Position numbers and translations under genes: made by a program. From Chryseobacterium glaciei (GTDB lineage: Bacteria; Bacteroidota; Bacteroidia; Flavobacteriales; Weeksellaceae), in the NCBI RefSeq assembly GCF_001648155.1, contig NZ_CP015199.1, forward strand, positions 992,001 to 1,056,000: a stretch of DNA of 64,000 nt. Direction: 5' to 3'. This document shows positions 17,194 through 26,851 of this stretch, piece by piece. Position 1 is the first letter of the stretch; the number at the start of each line of letters is the position of its first letter. The notes under the pieces are model-generated. The model was given only the letters and a program-made list of their open reading frames with translations. It did no database searches and had not been told where the DNA came from.

Positions 17194-19278
17194 ATGACTT
17201 TAGAAACCTCCATAGAATATGTAAAAGGAATCGGTCCAGAAAAAGCCAAACTCATTAAAAATGTGTTGGGAGTTTCTACCGTGGAAGATTTTCTTACCTT
17301 CTACCCGACCCGTTATATTGATAAAAACAAAGTATATAAAATTGCTAACCTTCAGGAAAGCAGTATTGAAATTCAACTGAAAGGAAAAATTACCAGTGTT
17401 CAGGAAATTCAGACAGGAAAAGTAAAAAGATTGTCCGCAAAATTCAATGATGATACGGGAATGATGGATCTGGTTTGGTTTCAGTATTCAAAATGGATGG
17501 TGGAACAGCTTCCTATCAACCGTGAAATCTATATTTTTGGTAAAATTAATGTTTTCAATAATCAATTTTCAATGCCACATCCGGAAATTGAAATTGACGA
17601 AAGAAAGGAAAACGACAACCGTTTAAGACCGATTTATCCAAGTTCAGAAAAGCTGACCAAAAGAGGTTTACATCAAAAATTCTTTCAGACTGTTTTAAGA
17701 AATATCTGCAAAGAAATTCCTAATCTGATACAGGAAAATCTTCCAGATTACATGATGAACTCGTTTAAATTTATGTCCAGACAACATACTTATTTAAATA
17801 TTCATTTTCCGAAAGATCTGGATCATTTTGAGAAAGCAAATAATAGATTAAAGTTTGAGGAATCCTTCTTTTTCCAATTAGGATTTGGATTAAAAAAACT
17901 TCATCATAAAACCCAATCTCATGGAAATCCGTTTCCAATAGTTGGAGCTCATTTTACTGATTTTTATGCCAATAATCTTCCGTTTGAACTCACCAATGCT
18001 CAAAAAAGAGTATTAAAGGAGATTCGTTTAGACATGAAAAAGCCAATCCAGATGAACAGGCTTCTACAAGGAGATGTAGGTTCAGGAAAAACAATGGTGG
18101 CTTTATTAACCATGCTGATAGCGATGGATAATGGTTTCCAAAGCTGTTTGATGGCTCCGACCGAAATTCTGGCTCAACAACATTTTAACGGTATCAAAGA
18201 GTTATTGGCAGAGACAAATATCAACGTTCGTATCTTAACAGGTTCTTCCAAAGCTTCTGAACGGAAAATTATTCATCAGGAACTAGAAAATGGCGAACTT
18301 TCTATTTTAATAGGAACTCATGCTGTTTTGGAAGATAAGGTTAAATTTAAAAATCTTGGTTTAGCAATTATTGATGAACAACATCGATTTGGCGTTGCTC
18401 AGAGAGCTAAACTTTGGGCTAAAAATAAAATTCCTCCCCATATTTTGGTGATGACCGCCACTCCCATTCCAAGGACGCTGGCGATGAGTTTTTACTCTGA
18501 TCTTGATGTTTCTGTGATTGATGAAATGCCTGTTGGAAGAAAACCCATCATTACAGCTCACAGACGTGAAAAAGACAGGGCTTTTGTGTATAATTTCTGC
18601 AGAGATGAGATCAAAAAAGGTAGACAAGTTTATTTTGTGTATCCGTTAATTGAAGAATCTGAAACGCTGGATTATAAAAATTTGATGGAAGGTCTTGATC
18701 ATGTGATGGATTCTTTCCCGGATTACAAAGTCTCCATGCTTCATGGTAAAATGAAACCTGCTGAAAAAGATGCTGCCATGAATTATTTCGTATCAGGAGA
18801 AGCAGAAATAATGGTTGCAACGACCGTAATTGAAGTTGGGGTGAATGTTCCCAATGCTTCGGTAATGGTTATTGAAAGCTCAGAAAGATTTGGTTTATCA
18901 CAGCTTCATCAGCTAAGAGGCCGTGTTGGCCGTGGAGCCGAGCAAAGTTATTGTATTTTGATGACTTCCGACAAGCTATCCAAAGAAAGCAGAACCCGCA
19001 TCAAAACGATGACGGAGACTAATGATGGCTTTAAAATTTCTGAAGTAGATATGCAACTTCGCGGTCCCGGAGATATTTTGGGAACCCAACAAAGCGGTGT
19101 TATAGATTTTAAAAGACTGGATCTGGTAAACGATTCTGCGATTATAAAAGCCACAAAAAAGACGGTAGAAAAAATTCTGGAAGCTGATCCTCTGTTAGCA
19201 AAACCTGAAAATCTCGTTATTAAAAATTACTATGTGAGATACTATAAAGGTAAAAATAAATGGAGTAAAATTTCATAA
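17194..19278 (+). CDS. recG: ATP-dependent DNA helicase RecG
   Basis: 694 residues, full length for RecG. An N-terminal wedge domain of OB-fold type (about 1-150) is followed by a superfamily 2 helicase core. That core has Walker A LLQGDVGSGKTM, motif II IIDEQHRFG, motif III TATPIPRT, motif V ATTVIEVGVNVP and motif VI QLRGRVGRG, then the TRG-type element DGFKISEVDMQLRGPGD. RecG remodels stalled replication forks and recombination intermediates in the cytoplasm. It is transcribed alone. Confidence 0.96.
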   Translation: MTLETSIEYVKGIGPEKAKLIKNVLGVSTVEDFLTFYPTRYIDKNKVYKIANLQESSIEIQLKGKITSVQEIQTGKVKRLSAKFNDDTGMMDLVWFQYSKWMVEQLPINREIYIFGKINVFNNQFSMPHPEIEIDERKENDNRLRPIYPSSEKLTKRGLHQKFFQTVLRNICKEIPNLIQENLPDYMMNSFKFMSRQHTYLNIHFPKDLDHFEKANNRLKFEESFFFQLGFGLKKLHHKTQSHGNPFPIVGAHFTDFYANNLPFELTNAQKRVLKEIRLDMKKPIQMNRLLQGDVGSGKTMVALLTMLIAMDNGFQSCLMAPTEILAQQHFNGIKELLAETNINVRILTGSSKASERKIIHQELENGELSILIGTHAVLEDKVKFKNLGLAIIDEQHRFGVAQRAKLWAKNKIPPHILVMTATPIPRTLAMSFYSDLDVSVIDEMPVGRKPIITAHRREKDRAFVYNFCRDEIKKGRQVYFVYPLIEESETLDYKNLMEGLDHVMDSFPDYKVSMLHGKMKPAEKDAAMNYFVSGEAEIMVATTVIEVGVNVPNASVMVIESSERFGLSQLHQLRGRVGRGAEQSYCILMTSDKLSKESRTRIKTMTETNDGFKISEVDMQLRGPGDILGTQQSGVIDFKRLDLVNDSAIIKATKKTVEKILEADPLLAKPENLVIKNYYVRYYKGKNKWSKIS

Positions 19279-19892
19279 AAAAACCGCGAAAAGACTTTTC
19301 TTTACGCGGTTCCCCCTTATAAAACTGTTATTTTGAAGAAATTATTTTGTACCGTTTTTAATAAAATATTTTAATAGCTATAACTTAATATCTTGTGATT
19401 TGGTGTGAAAATATTTATACTTATTACTTGAAGTAATTTTTTAGTTATAACTATTAAAATAAATTGAAAAAAAAACAAAATGAATTATGTTTCCAACTTG
19501 TTTATTATAAAAACTAACCGTTTTTCGTTAAAGGATTTTTTTAATGAAACGAATATATTTTCCTTTAACTACTCTTGAGTTTTCATGATTGTACCGTTTT
19601 TTTAAAGATCTTCTTCGCTTTTAAAATTGGAAATTCATATAACCCATTTTGTTTTAACTAACATTGTGATTTATATAATTTAGTTTCTTAATGAAACAAT
19701 TATTTCATTCATTTAATGTTTTTATTATATCTAAACATTGTGTTAAAAATTGCTTTTACAAAAGTGATGATATACAATGGAAAAGGTTTTATATTATTTT
19801 AATTATTCGTTACAAAATTTTCACCTTTGAGTGAATATTATGCAATAAATACGATTAAATTAATTTTAAACAATCTTCCTTAAAGCCTTTAT
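19279..19892. other. Gene-free AT-rich spacer between convergent genes
   Basis: About 610 bases with no supported ORF. A possible recG terminator at 19282-19311 has 7-bp arms (AACCGCG / CGCGGTT) but no T tract. The rest is very AT-rich and shows no strong repeat or RNA-like structure by eye. Confidence 0.5.
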
Positions 19893-20342
19893 TTATAATA
19901 CTTTCATGATGAAGTTATCTCTATTAAGTCCTGACGTATAATATTGCCAGTTTATTGTGATCACATCAGAAAGTACCTTCTTCATGGCATTATAATCATC
20001 CTTCTTTTTAATAAAAATATTAGCTCCGTTTACAAAGACATCCTCAACTTCATTTTCTGATAAATTTTCAGAATAGATTGCGGTAACCATATTATCAAAC
20101 CTAAAATCTATTTTTATTTCTGATATACATTCCAGACTATTTTTCTGAGAAATATGATAATTCATAAACAAAATCTCAGGAATCTGAGCTTCCTTGCTAT
20201 TCAGATATTCCATTAAATTTGCTCCGTTTCCAAAGCTCTGAACTTTAACTCCTATTTTTAACTCTTTAAAAATATTCTTAAAAAGAATACGGTTTCCTTC
20301 ATCATCATCTACCAAAATTACACTCAAATATTCCCTATTCAT
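19893..20342 (-). CDS. Receiver-domain protein with degenerate phosphorylation site
   Basis: 149 residues, essentially one CheY-like receiver. The acidic pocket is present (LVDDDEGNR, residues 11-18) and the conserved Lys occurs in IFIKKKDD (about 112). However, the phospho-acceptor position, normally a D in ILLD, is Asn61 in EILFMNYH. It is therefore probably a pseudo-receiver that acts by protein contact and not by phosphorylation. It has no output domain. Its start overlaps the end of the AraC gene by 8 bases, which suggests translational coupling and a functional pair. Confidence 0.8.
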   Translation of the reverse strand: MNREYLSVILVDDDEGNRILFKNIFKELKIGVKVQSFGNGANLMEYLNSKEAQIPEILFMNYHISQKNSLECISEIKIDFRFDNMVTAIYSENLSENEVEDVFVNGANIFIKKKDDYNAMKKVLSDVITINWQYYTSGLNRDNFIMKVL

Positions 20343-20916
20343 ACTGTATTCTGGTATTGCTGATAAGACTCTGTGCCTTTCTTCTTTTTACAATAATTTT
20401 TTGAAACTGAGAAGGCGTAACACCCGTCATATTCTTAAACTGCGTACTCAAATGAGCAACACTTGAATAGTTCAGGTTATGGGCAATTTCTGTTAGGCTC
20501 TGCTTATTATTAATGATAAGCTCTTTAGCATATTCAATTTTTTGCAGGATAATGAAATTTTCTATAGAAGTAAAACTTACCTCAGAAAACAGATTAGACA
20601 GATATCCATAACTGTGATTCAATTTTTCTGCAATATAAATAGATGCTTTCACCGGAATCATTTCTTCCGAAAAAACCAGTTCTACAATTGCATCTTTAAT
20701 TTTTTGCACCAAAGCAGTTCTTTGGCTTTCAATAATTTCTATACCGTAATCTTCAAGATTTTTCTTAAAAATAGTATGCTGTTCCTGGGTAAGCGATTCA
20801 TAAAATTCTACTTCTCCAAAATTCAGCAAGCGATATTTCAAACCATGTTCCTTAAGCTTTTCATCCAAAATCTTTTTACAAAGAGCATTGAAATCAAATT
20901 TTACATACATTTTCAT
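20335..20916 (-). CDS. AraC-family transcriptional regulator
   Basis: 193 residues. The C-terminal ~95 residues form an AraC-type double helix-turn-helix: IYIAEKLNHSYGYLSNLFSEV, then SLTEIAHNLNYSSVAHLSTQ and F-K-x-x-T-G-V-T-P-S-Q-F. The N-terminal half (FDFNALCKKILDEKLKEHGL) is not a cupin and has no recognised ligand fold. It may be the surface that meets the overlapping receiver protein. Met1 or Met3 could be the start. The target is unknown. Confidence 0.85.
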   Translation of the reverse strand: MKMYVKFDFNALCKKILDEKLKEHGLKYRLLNFGEVEFYESLTQEQHTIFKKNLEDYGIEIIESQRTALVQKIKDAIVELVFSEEMIPVKASIYIAEKLNHSYGYLSNLFSEVSFTSIENFIILQKIEYAKELIINNKQSLTEIAHNLNYSSVAHLSTQFKNMTGVTPSQFQKIIVKRRKAQSLISNTRIQYE

Positions 20917-21011
20917 CCTAGTATAAGTGTGTCGATTTTTTTAGTAAATATAATACTTTATTTCAATTAAAAGTGATATAGCAATAAAAATAATGATTTT
21001 TTATATAAACG

Positions 21012-21041
21012 CAAAAAACTCCTGTATTGTTGAATACAGGA
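21012..21041 (-). terminator. Intrinsic terminator for the dapA/acetyltransferase unit
   Basis: A perfect 9-bp stem (TCCTGTATT / AATACAGGA) with a 4-base loop; on the minus strand it runs into GTTTTTTG. It lies about 170 bases after the acetyltransferase stop. Confidence 0.7.
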
Positions 21042-21212
21042 ATTTAAACACTAAGGATGAAAAAAAATATACTGATAAAAAGCTAAAAAAGCTTAAAACC
21101 AAGCATATGAATGTATTATTGTAAAGTGATTTGGTTCTATTACAAAGATGAAATAATTAATAACATCACTTGTTATAGAATTACAATGGAATGTTACAGA
21201 ATTTTAAGTCAA

Positions 21213-21716
21213 TTATTCGTGAATTAAATACTCCATTAAATAGTCGTCCATGAAAAAATTATTACCAATATCGAAAACTCCTTCATCATACACCTTGTAA
21301 CCTTGAGATTCATAGAATTTTCTTGCAGAATTGTACTTGTTCACATTCAAAATAATTCTCTTATCTCCTCTCTCGGAAACTTCCTTATTTAAAAATTCTA
21401 ACGCTTTTTTGCCAAAACCTTTTCCTTTACTTTCCGGAATTAAATAAATACGGTGAAGTTTTGTTGTTTCCTTTCCATATCCGATTTCATATCCGATAAA
21501 ACCTTCAAATGAGTCATTGCTCTCATCCTGAATTAAAAAATAATGATAATTCGGATTCTGCATATGGTTGGCAATCTCTTCCTGAGAATACATTGTACTC
21601 AGCATAAATTCCATTTGTTCCTTAGATAGTATCCCCGCATAAGCATTTTCCCAAGATCTTCTTGCCAAATCCTGAATCATTGGAATATCGTTTTCTGTAG
21701 CTTTTATCAATTTCAT
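21213..21716 (-). CDS. GNAT-family N-acetyltransferase
   Basis: 167 residues from the ATG at 21716 (MKLIKATENDIPMIQ); the upstream ATG at 21764 adds a weak 16-residue tail. The GNAT core shows LHRIYLIPESKGKGFGKKALEFL (motif A, acetyl-CoA pyrophosphate loop) and NKYNSARKFYESQGYKV (motif B). It acetylates an unknown substrate, possibly a polyamine, amino acid or protein. It follows dapA by 74 bases on the same strand. Confidence 0.85.
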   Translation of the reverse strand: MKLIKATENDIPMIQDLARRSWENAYAGILSKEQMEFMLSTMYSQEEIANHMQNPNYHYFLIQDESNDSFEGFIGYEIGYGKETTKLHRIYLIPESKGKGFGKKALEFLNKEVSERGDKRIILNVNKYNSARKFYESQGYKVYDEGVFDIGNNFFMDDYLMEYLIHE

Positions 21717-21790
21717 ATTTTCAAATTTTATGATTAAAAAAAGTGAAAAGCCTAAACTTTCCACTTTATCTTATTGTAAATCTTTACTTC

Positions 21791-22663
21791 TTAAATTTTC
21801 GCCATTTCAGCTTTAATTTTTGCATAAAGTCCTTCTGAAGCAGCAACAAGAGGAAGTCTTAAATAGTTTTTAATTATTCCCTTTTCTGCCAAGATAACTT
21901 TAATTCCGCAAGGATTTCCTTCAGCAAAAATCAATCTTGTGATCTCAACTAATTTATTGTGGATTTCGTATGCTTCTTTTACTTTTCCGTCAAATGCCAA
22001 CTGCACCATCGTAGAAAATTCTTTTGGATACCCTTGTCCGATTACAGAAATTACACCATTTCCACCTGCTAAAGTTACAGGAAGTGTGTATTCGTCATCA
22101 CCAGAAACCAAATTAAAACCTTCAGGTTTTTTTCTTAAAATATCGAAATACTGTAAAATATTCGGTGCTGCTTCTTTTATTAAGAATAAATTCGGGAATT
22201 CATTGGCTAAACGTAAAGTTGTTTCCGCTTCAACATTTTGTCCCGTTCTTGAAGGAACGTTATAAATAATAATGTTTTTCCCTGTAGAAGCTAATGCTTT
22301 ATAATGCTGATAAAGCCCTTCCTGATTAGGTTTATTGTAAAATGGAGATACAGAAAGTACCGCTTCAAAAGCTGAAAGATCTGTTTCCTCGATTTGTTTT
22401 TTAACTTCAAGCGTATTATTTCCACCAATTCCCAACACCAAAGGCAAGCGTTTACTATTCACCTTAATGATATGATCTACTACCTGTTTCTTCTCCTCAT
22501 CAGAAAGCGTTGCAGCCTCTGCTGTAGTACCTAAAACAACTAAATAATTGGTTCCGTTCTCGATATTATACTCAACAAGTTTTGTCAAACTATCGAAATC
22601 AACGGATAAATCTTCATTAAAGGGTGTCACCAACGCCACACCTAATCCTTTTAAAATGCTCAT
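21791..22663 (-). CDS. dapA: 4-hydroxy-tetrahydrodipicolinate synthase
   Basis: 290 residues, standard length. A TIM barrel with the GTTAEA loop (45-50), SPFYNKPNQEGLYQHY (106-121), YNVPSRTG with the proton-relay Tyr134, and Schiff-base Lys163 in LIKEAA. It condenses pyruvate with aspartate semialdehyde, the first step of the diaminopimelate/lysine branch, in the cytoplasm. The conserved active site separates it from N-acetylneuraminate lyase. A -7 element lies just upstream and a GNAT gene follows. Confidence 0.93.
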   Translation of the reverse strand: MSILKGLGVALVTPFNEDLSVDFDSLTKLVEYNIENGTNYLVVLGTTAEAATLSDEEKKQVVDHIIKVNSKRLPLVLGIGGNNTLEVKKQIEETDLSAFEAVLSVSPFYNKPNQEGLYQHYKALASTGKNIIIYNVPSRTGQNVEAETTLRLANEFPNLFLIKEAAPNILQYFDILRKKPEGFNLVSGDDEYTLPVTLAGGNGVISVIGQGYPKEFSTMVQLAFDGKVKEAYEIHNKLVEITRLIFAEGNPCGIKVILAEKGIIKNYLRLPLVAASEGLYAKIKAEMAKI

Positions 22664-22682
22664 CTGTTAGAATTATTTTTGC

Positions 22683-22690
22683 CAAATTTA
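22683..22690 (-). promoter_or_regulatory. Bacteroidetes -7 promoter motif for dapA
   Basis: The minus strand reads TAAATTTG, 19 bases before the dapA start codon. Confidence 0.55.
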
Positions 22691-22744
22691 ATAATTTAAG
22701 CTAAGAATTTATAATAAATAATAATGTTTTATTATACATATAAT

Positions 22745-22752
22745 TATATTTG
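22745..22752 (+). promoter_or_regulatory. Bacteroidetes -7 promoter motif for the nucleotidase/porZ/recO unit
   Basis: TATATTTG followed by C matches the consensus. It lies about 106 bases before the lipoprotein start at 22859, leaving room for a long 5' leader. That leader contains a 16-codon ORF (22782-22832) with no obvious role. Confidence 0.6.
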
Positions 22753-22858
22753 CATATACTAAAAGATATTATGACATCGCTATGACTGAAATTGTTGACA
22801 AAAACATTACAAATATTGGTGATTACATATGACCTTAATAAAAAATAATTTGCTGCAT

Positions 22859-23617
22859 ATGAAAAATAAATTCTTGTTACTAGGAATTGTTCTGGCTACA
22901 CTTTCCGCTTGTAAGACGGCTTCTCCGTTGCAGGTGGCGAATGTGAAGACCCAGAAAAATATTTCTATTAATAATGAGCTAAAGAATGATGAGGAGTTTG
23001 TAAAAATTATTGAACCTTATAAGCAAAAATTGGATAAAGAGATGAATCAAAAGATCTCCCACACCAATGTAGACCTTACAAAACAAGGGGATAATAGTAA
23101 TTTGGGTAATCTTTTAGCAGACTATACATTCGAGGGAGCTGATGTTTGGGCAAAATCAAAACTAAATAAAAATGTAGATGCCGCGTTAATCAATATCGGA
23201 GGAATCCGTACAACGATCGGACAGGGCGATATTTTTTTGAAAAATGTTTTTGAAGTAATGCCTTTCGAAAATGAAGTGGTTATCGTAAAGATGAAAGGTT
23301 CAGATTTGCAAGGACTTTTTGATTATTACGCTGAACATCAGGTTAATAATCCGGTTTCTCATTTGTATATTGAAACAAAAAACGGACAGCCAACCACAAC
23401 TTTAATCAACGGAAAAGCGGTAAATCCAACTCAGGATTATTACATTGCAACGTCTGATTATTTGGCTTTGGGTGGTGACAACATGAAATTCTTCGCAAAA
23501 GGAGAATCTATTCCTACAGGAATTAAAATGAGAGATTTATTTATTGATTATTTTAAGAAAAATCCTGAAGTTGTAGTAAATACAGATGTTCGTTTAAATT
23601 TTATTGGTAAGAAGTAA
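22859..23617 (+). CDS. 5'-nucleotidase C-terminal domain lipoprotein (stand-alone)
   Basis: 252 residues from the ATG at 22859, which opens a lipoprotein signal with lipobox LSAC; an upstream ATG at 22829 adds 10 residues. The body matches the C-terminal substrate-binding domain of UshA-type 5'-nucleotidases: NLGNLLADYTFEGAD, AALINIGGIRTTIGQGDI, FEVMPFENEVV, ATSDYLALGGDNMKFF. On its own this domain lacks the metal site, which is on the next gene. The two overlap by one base (TAATG), so they are coupled. The predicted role is periplasmic nucleotide dephosphorylation as a two-subunit enzyme. Confidence 0.88.
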   Translation: MKNKFLLLGIVLATLSACKTASPLQVANVKTQKNISINNELKNDEEFVKIIEPYKQKLDKEMNQKISHTNVDLTKQGDNSNLGNLLADYTFEGADVWAKSKLNKNVDAALINIGGIRTTIGQGDIFLKNVFEVMPFENEVVIVKMKGSDLQGLFDYYAEHQVNNPVSHLYIETKNGQPTTTLINGKAVNPTQDYYIATSDYLALGGDNMKFFAKGESIPTGIKMRDLFIDYFKKNPEVVVNTDVRLNFIGKK

Positions 23618-24567
23618 TGGATAGAAAAAAGTTTTTAAAAGCAATAGGTGGCGGAACTTTAGCAATGGCTTTAGCTCCCAATATGATGATGGCGGAGGAA
23701 TTAAAAATTCTAGATTTAAAATCCACAAATAAACTGACGATTCTTCACACCAACGATCAACACAGCAGAATAGAACCTTTTGATGCAAGTTATACCAAAA
23801 ATCCTAATCAAGGAGGTTTTGCGAGAAGGGCAAGTTTAATTCAGCAAATCAGAAATCAGGAAAGTAACCTTTTGCTTCTTGATTCAGGTGATATTTTTCA
23901 GGGAACTCCTTATTTCAACTTTTTCGGAGGTGAATTGGAGTTTAAATTAATGTCCATGATGAAGTATGACGCTTCAACAATGGGAAATCATGATTTTGAC
24001 AATAGTTTGGACGGATTCCTAAAGGTTTTGCCTAATGCACAGTTTCCTTTTATCTGCTCAAATTATGATTTTAAAAATACAATTCTTGACGGGAAAACTT
24101 CTCAATACAAGATTTTCAACAAAAACGGAATCAAAGTAGGGATTTTCGGAGTCGGAATTCAATTAGATGGATTGGTTGGTAAAAAGCAATACGGAGAAAC
24201 GGTTTATTCTGACCCGGTGGATGTTGCTCAACATTATTCAAATTTCCTTAAAAACGAGCAAAAATGTGATCTTGTGATCTGTCTTTCACATATCGGCTAT
24301 GATTACAAAGACGAACCAAATAAAGTAAGTGATAAAATCTTAGCTGCCAAAACTGAGAATATTGATCTAATTTTAGGCGGTCATACCCATACTTTCTTAC
24401 CTGAACCTCAAACTTTTACCAACAGACAAGGTAAAAATGTTTTAGTGAATCAGGTTGGCTGGGCAGGTTTGCTTTTAGGTAGAATAGATTTCTTTTTTGA
24501 TTCAAATAAAAATGTAAAACATATTTCCTGGAATAATCAGGCAATAGACAGCTCTATAATAGCATAA
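23617..24567 (+). CDS. 5'-nucleotidase N-terminal metallophosphatase domain (stand-alone)
   Basis: 316 residues. The N-terminus (MDRKKFLKAIGGGTLAMALA) looks like an export signal. The calcineurin-like metal motifs are present: ILHTNDQHSRIEP, LLDSGDIFQGTPY, TMGNHDFDN, CLSHIGYDYK and ILGGHTHTF. This is the catalytic half of a UshA-type 5'-nucleotidase, hydrolysing nucleotides in the periplasm or at the surface. The usual single polypeptide is split here and the order is reversed, with the C-terminal domain gene first. It overlaps the previous gene by one base and is 1 base from porZ. Confidence 0.9.
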   Translation: MDRKKFLKAIGGGTLAMALAPNMMMAEELKILDLKSTNKLTILHTNDQHSRIEPFDASYTKNPNQGGFARRASLIQQIRNQESNLLLLDSGDIFQGTPYFNFFGGELEFKLMSMMKYDASTMGNHDFDNSLDGFLKVLPNAQFPFICSNYDFKNTILDGKTSQYKIFNKNGIKVGIFGVGIQLDGLVGKKQYGETVYSDPVDVAQHYSNFLKNEQKCDLVICLSHIGYDYKDEPNKVSDKILAAKTENIDLILGGHTHTFLPEPQTFTNRQGKNVLVNQVGWAGLLLGRIDFFFDSNKNVKHISWNNQAIDSSIIA

Positions 24568-24568
24568 T

Positions 24569-26851
24569 ATGAAAAAATTCTCTATAATTTCTCTTGGTAT
24601 TTTAGCATCCCTGCAATTGGTCAATGCTCAAACTATTTCTTCAAAAAAATGGTCGGATTTGTTTTCCTATAACAACGTTATCGCCATGAAAGAAGATAAT
24701 GGAAAAATAGTTGCCGCCGCAGAAAACGGACTTTTCTACTATACAATTTCCACAGGAGAAATTACCAAGCTGTCTAAAGCAAACGGCCTGCATGAGATAA
24801 AAATAACGGCTTTCGATTATAATCCACAAACAAAAGTTGGGCTTATAGGTTATCAAAACGGCTCTTTGGATGTTGTTACACCAGACGGAGTGACTTATGT
24901 TGTCGATATTCCTATTGCTACAGGGTATAACGGGAGTAAAAAAATTAATCATATTTCAATTACAGGCGATAAAGCCGTTGTTTCTGTAGGATATGGAGTT
25001 TCTATATTTGATTTAAAAAAGAAGGAATTTAATGATTCTGCTTTTTTCCTTACAGGAGGAGTTTATCAGGCAAGTAATGAAGCTGTTTTATTTGGAAACA
25101 AAGTTTATTCTGTAACTAATACAGGATTAAAAACCCATGAAATGAATACCACATTCCCGGTATTTACAACTTGGGTAACTGAAATGCCAGGAAACTTCAC
25201 ACACATTGATTCTGAATCTGTACTTACATTTTCATCACCAACGACTTCTTATATCTATAATAATGGTGTTTCTACGCCTATTGGACAGACATTTACAAAT
25301 GTTCATGATGTTGTTGTAAATGCAAATAATATTATTGTAACAGACTTGGCAAGGATATATTCTTTTAATACAAACGGAACTGCAGGTACTGTTTCAAGTT
25401 TTGGGGAAGAATGTAATACGGCAACCACCGTTGGTGGAAGAGTTTATGGCGGAACAATATTATCTGGTATAAAAAATGAAACCAACAATACTTTTAAACC
25501 GGATGGTCCTTATCTAAACTATGCTTATAAAATTAGTTTACATGAGAATAATCAAATTGTTGTTTCAACTGGAGGAAGAGAATCAAGATTTAATACTCCC
25601 ATAAACAATTCCAAAAATCCGGGCTTCTATTTCTTTAATGGAATGGAATGGATCTATTCTTCATACTTTATAGGAAGTACGACAAGATTTAACGTTCTAG
25701 ATGCTGTATTAGATCCTGCTAGTCCAGATGATGTTTTCTTCACCAATTATAATAATTCTACAGGACATGGTATTTATAAAATGAAATATAATGCAAGTAG
25801 TAAAGACTTTGCTTTCACAAAATATTATGACCTTGGTGGTGTAATTAATCAGGATCGTCGTCCAGTGGGTCTGGTTTATGATGACCAAAATAATTTATTT
25901 ACATCTATTGCTTTTTCTGGAAACGGAACAACTGCCGGTACAGCAACAGCAATAGGATCTTACGACAGAGCAACAGACAATTTTATTGTTAAAAATACTA
26001 ACTCTTCAAGTGGGGCTGCTCAAAAGCCTTACTATTATGAGGGACTGTTATGGATACCAACTCCAAGATTAAACAGCTTAGTTGTATATGATAATAAAAA
26101 AACACCTAGCATTTCAGACGATGTAGATTATATTATTGATCCGTCAAACGGCTTACCATCAAATAACGGAGGATCACTTTCTGTCGTAATAGATAAAGCA
26201 GGTGACGCATGGATTGGTACAGACAGCGGAATAAGAGTTTTATCTAATGCTGCAACAACAATTAAAGAAGCAGACCCTCAAGCAGACCCTATTGTTATTG
26301 AACAAAACGGATTGGGCGAAGAACTTTTCAGAGATCTGCAAATTTTACAGATTGAAGTAGATGCCGGAGATCATAAATGGGTTTCTATAGATGGTGGCGG
26401 TGTATATTATTTATCGGCAGACGGTCAACAAACTATTAAACATTTTACAAAAGAAAATTCTCCTTTGCCAACAAACAGTATTACTGATATTAAAGTTGAC
26501 AAAAAAACAGGAAAAGTATACTTCGCATCATACGACGGAATTGTTGTTTATCAAGGCGATGTAGCAGATGTTACATCTGATTTTGGTAATGTAGTTGTTT
26601 ATCCGAATCCTGTGGTTTATTCAAACTTTAAAGGAAAAGTTACCATTAAAGGGTTAGCAGAAAAAACAAATATCAGAATTGCAGATGTTGCAGGAAATGT
26701 AGTGCATTCAGCGGTTGCGAGAGGTGGTTACTACGAATGGGATCTTAACAATATGAGAGGATCAAGAGTAGCTTCCGGAATTTATTTTGTGTTAATGACC
26801 AACGAAGATGGTTCTGATAAAGCTACTGCAAAAATAGCTGTAGTTAATTAA
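24569..26851 (+). CDS. porZ: PorZ-type T9SS beta-propeller protein with type A sorting domain
   Basis: 760 residues with a signal peptide (LQLVNAQ). The N-terminal WSDLFSYNNVIAMKEDNGKI and repeated propeller blades (AWIGTDSGIRVLS, KWVSIDGGGVYYLS, VYFASYDGIVVYQ) match the two-component-regulator-type propellers of PorZ. The C-terminal ~80 residues (VVVYPNPV, IRIADVAGNVVHS, ASGIYFVLM) are a type A T9SS domain. In Porphyromonas, PorZ is part of the cell-surface attachment complex that handles T9SS cargo. The gene is sandwiched between the nucleotidase genes and recO, overlapping recO by one base. A kinase or sensor role is unlikely, since no histidine kinase region is present. Confidence 0.85.
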   Translation: MKKFSIISLGILASLQLVNAQTISSKKWSDLFSYNNVIAMKEDNGKIVAAAENGLFYYTISTGEITKLSKANGLHEIKITAFDYNPQTKVGLIGYQNGSLDVVTPDGVTYVVDIPIATGYNGSKKINHISITGDKAVVSVGYGVSIFDLKKKEFNDSAFFLTGGVYQASNEAVLFGNKVYSVTNTGLKTHEMNTTFPVFTTWVTEMPGNFTHIDSESVLTFSSPTTSYIYNNGVSTPIGQTFTNVHDVVVNANNIIVTDLARIYSFNTNGTAGTVSSFGEECNTATTVGGRVYGGTILSGIKNETNNTFKPDGPYLNYAYKISLHENNQIVVSTGGRESRFNTPINNSKNPGFYFFNGMEWIYSSYFIGSTTRFNVLDAVLDPASPDDVFFTNYNNSTGHGIYKMKYNASSKDFAFTKYYDLGGVINQDRRPVGLVYDDQNNLFTSIAFSGNGTTAGTATAIGSYDRATDNFIVKNTNSSSGAAQKPYYYEGLLWIPTPRLNSLVVYDNKKTPSISDDVDYIIDPSNGLPSNNGGSLSVVIDKAGDAWIGTDSGIRVLSNAATTIKEADPQADPIVIEQNGLGEELFRDLQILQIEVDAGDHKWVSIDGGGVYYLSADGQQTIKHFTKENSPLPTNSITDIKVDKKTGKVYFASYDGIVVYQGDVADVTSDFGNVVVYPNPVVYSNFKGKVTIKGLAEKTNIRIADVAGNVVHSAVARGGYYEWDLNNMRGSRVASGIYFVLMTNEDGSDKATAKIAVVN

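Noticed and set aside
20542..20970. 142-codon plus-strand frame over the AraC gene
   Set aside because: It is antisense to a gene with a clear HTH domain; Phe-rich low-complexity protein.
22782..22832. 16-codon ORF upstream of the nucleotidase lipoprotein as a leader peptide
   Set aside because: No terminator or alternative stem follows it and its length is expected by chance in this AT-rich leader.
22859..24567. Frameshifted single 5'-nucleotidase gene
   Set aside because: The domain order is reversed and each part has its own export signal, so a frameshift does not explain it.
24569..26851. Annotation as an ABC transporter or two-component sensor
   Set aside because: Propeller repeats and a T9SS C-terminal domain are present; no transporter or kinase motif.
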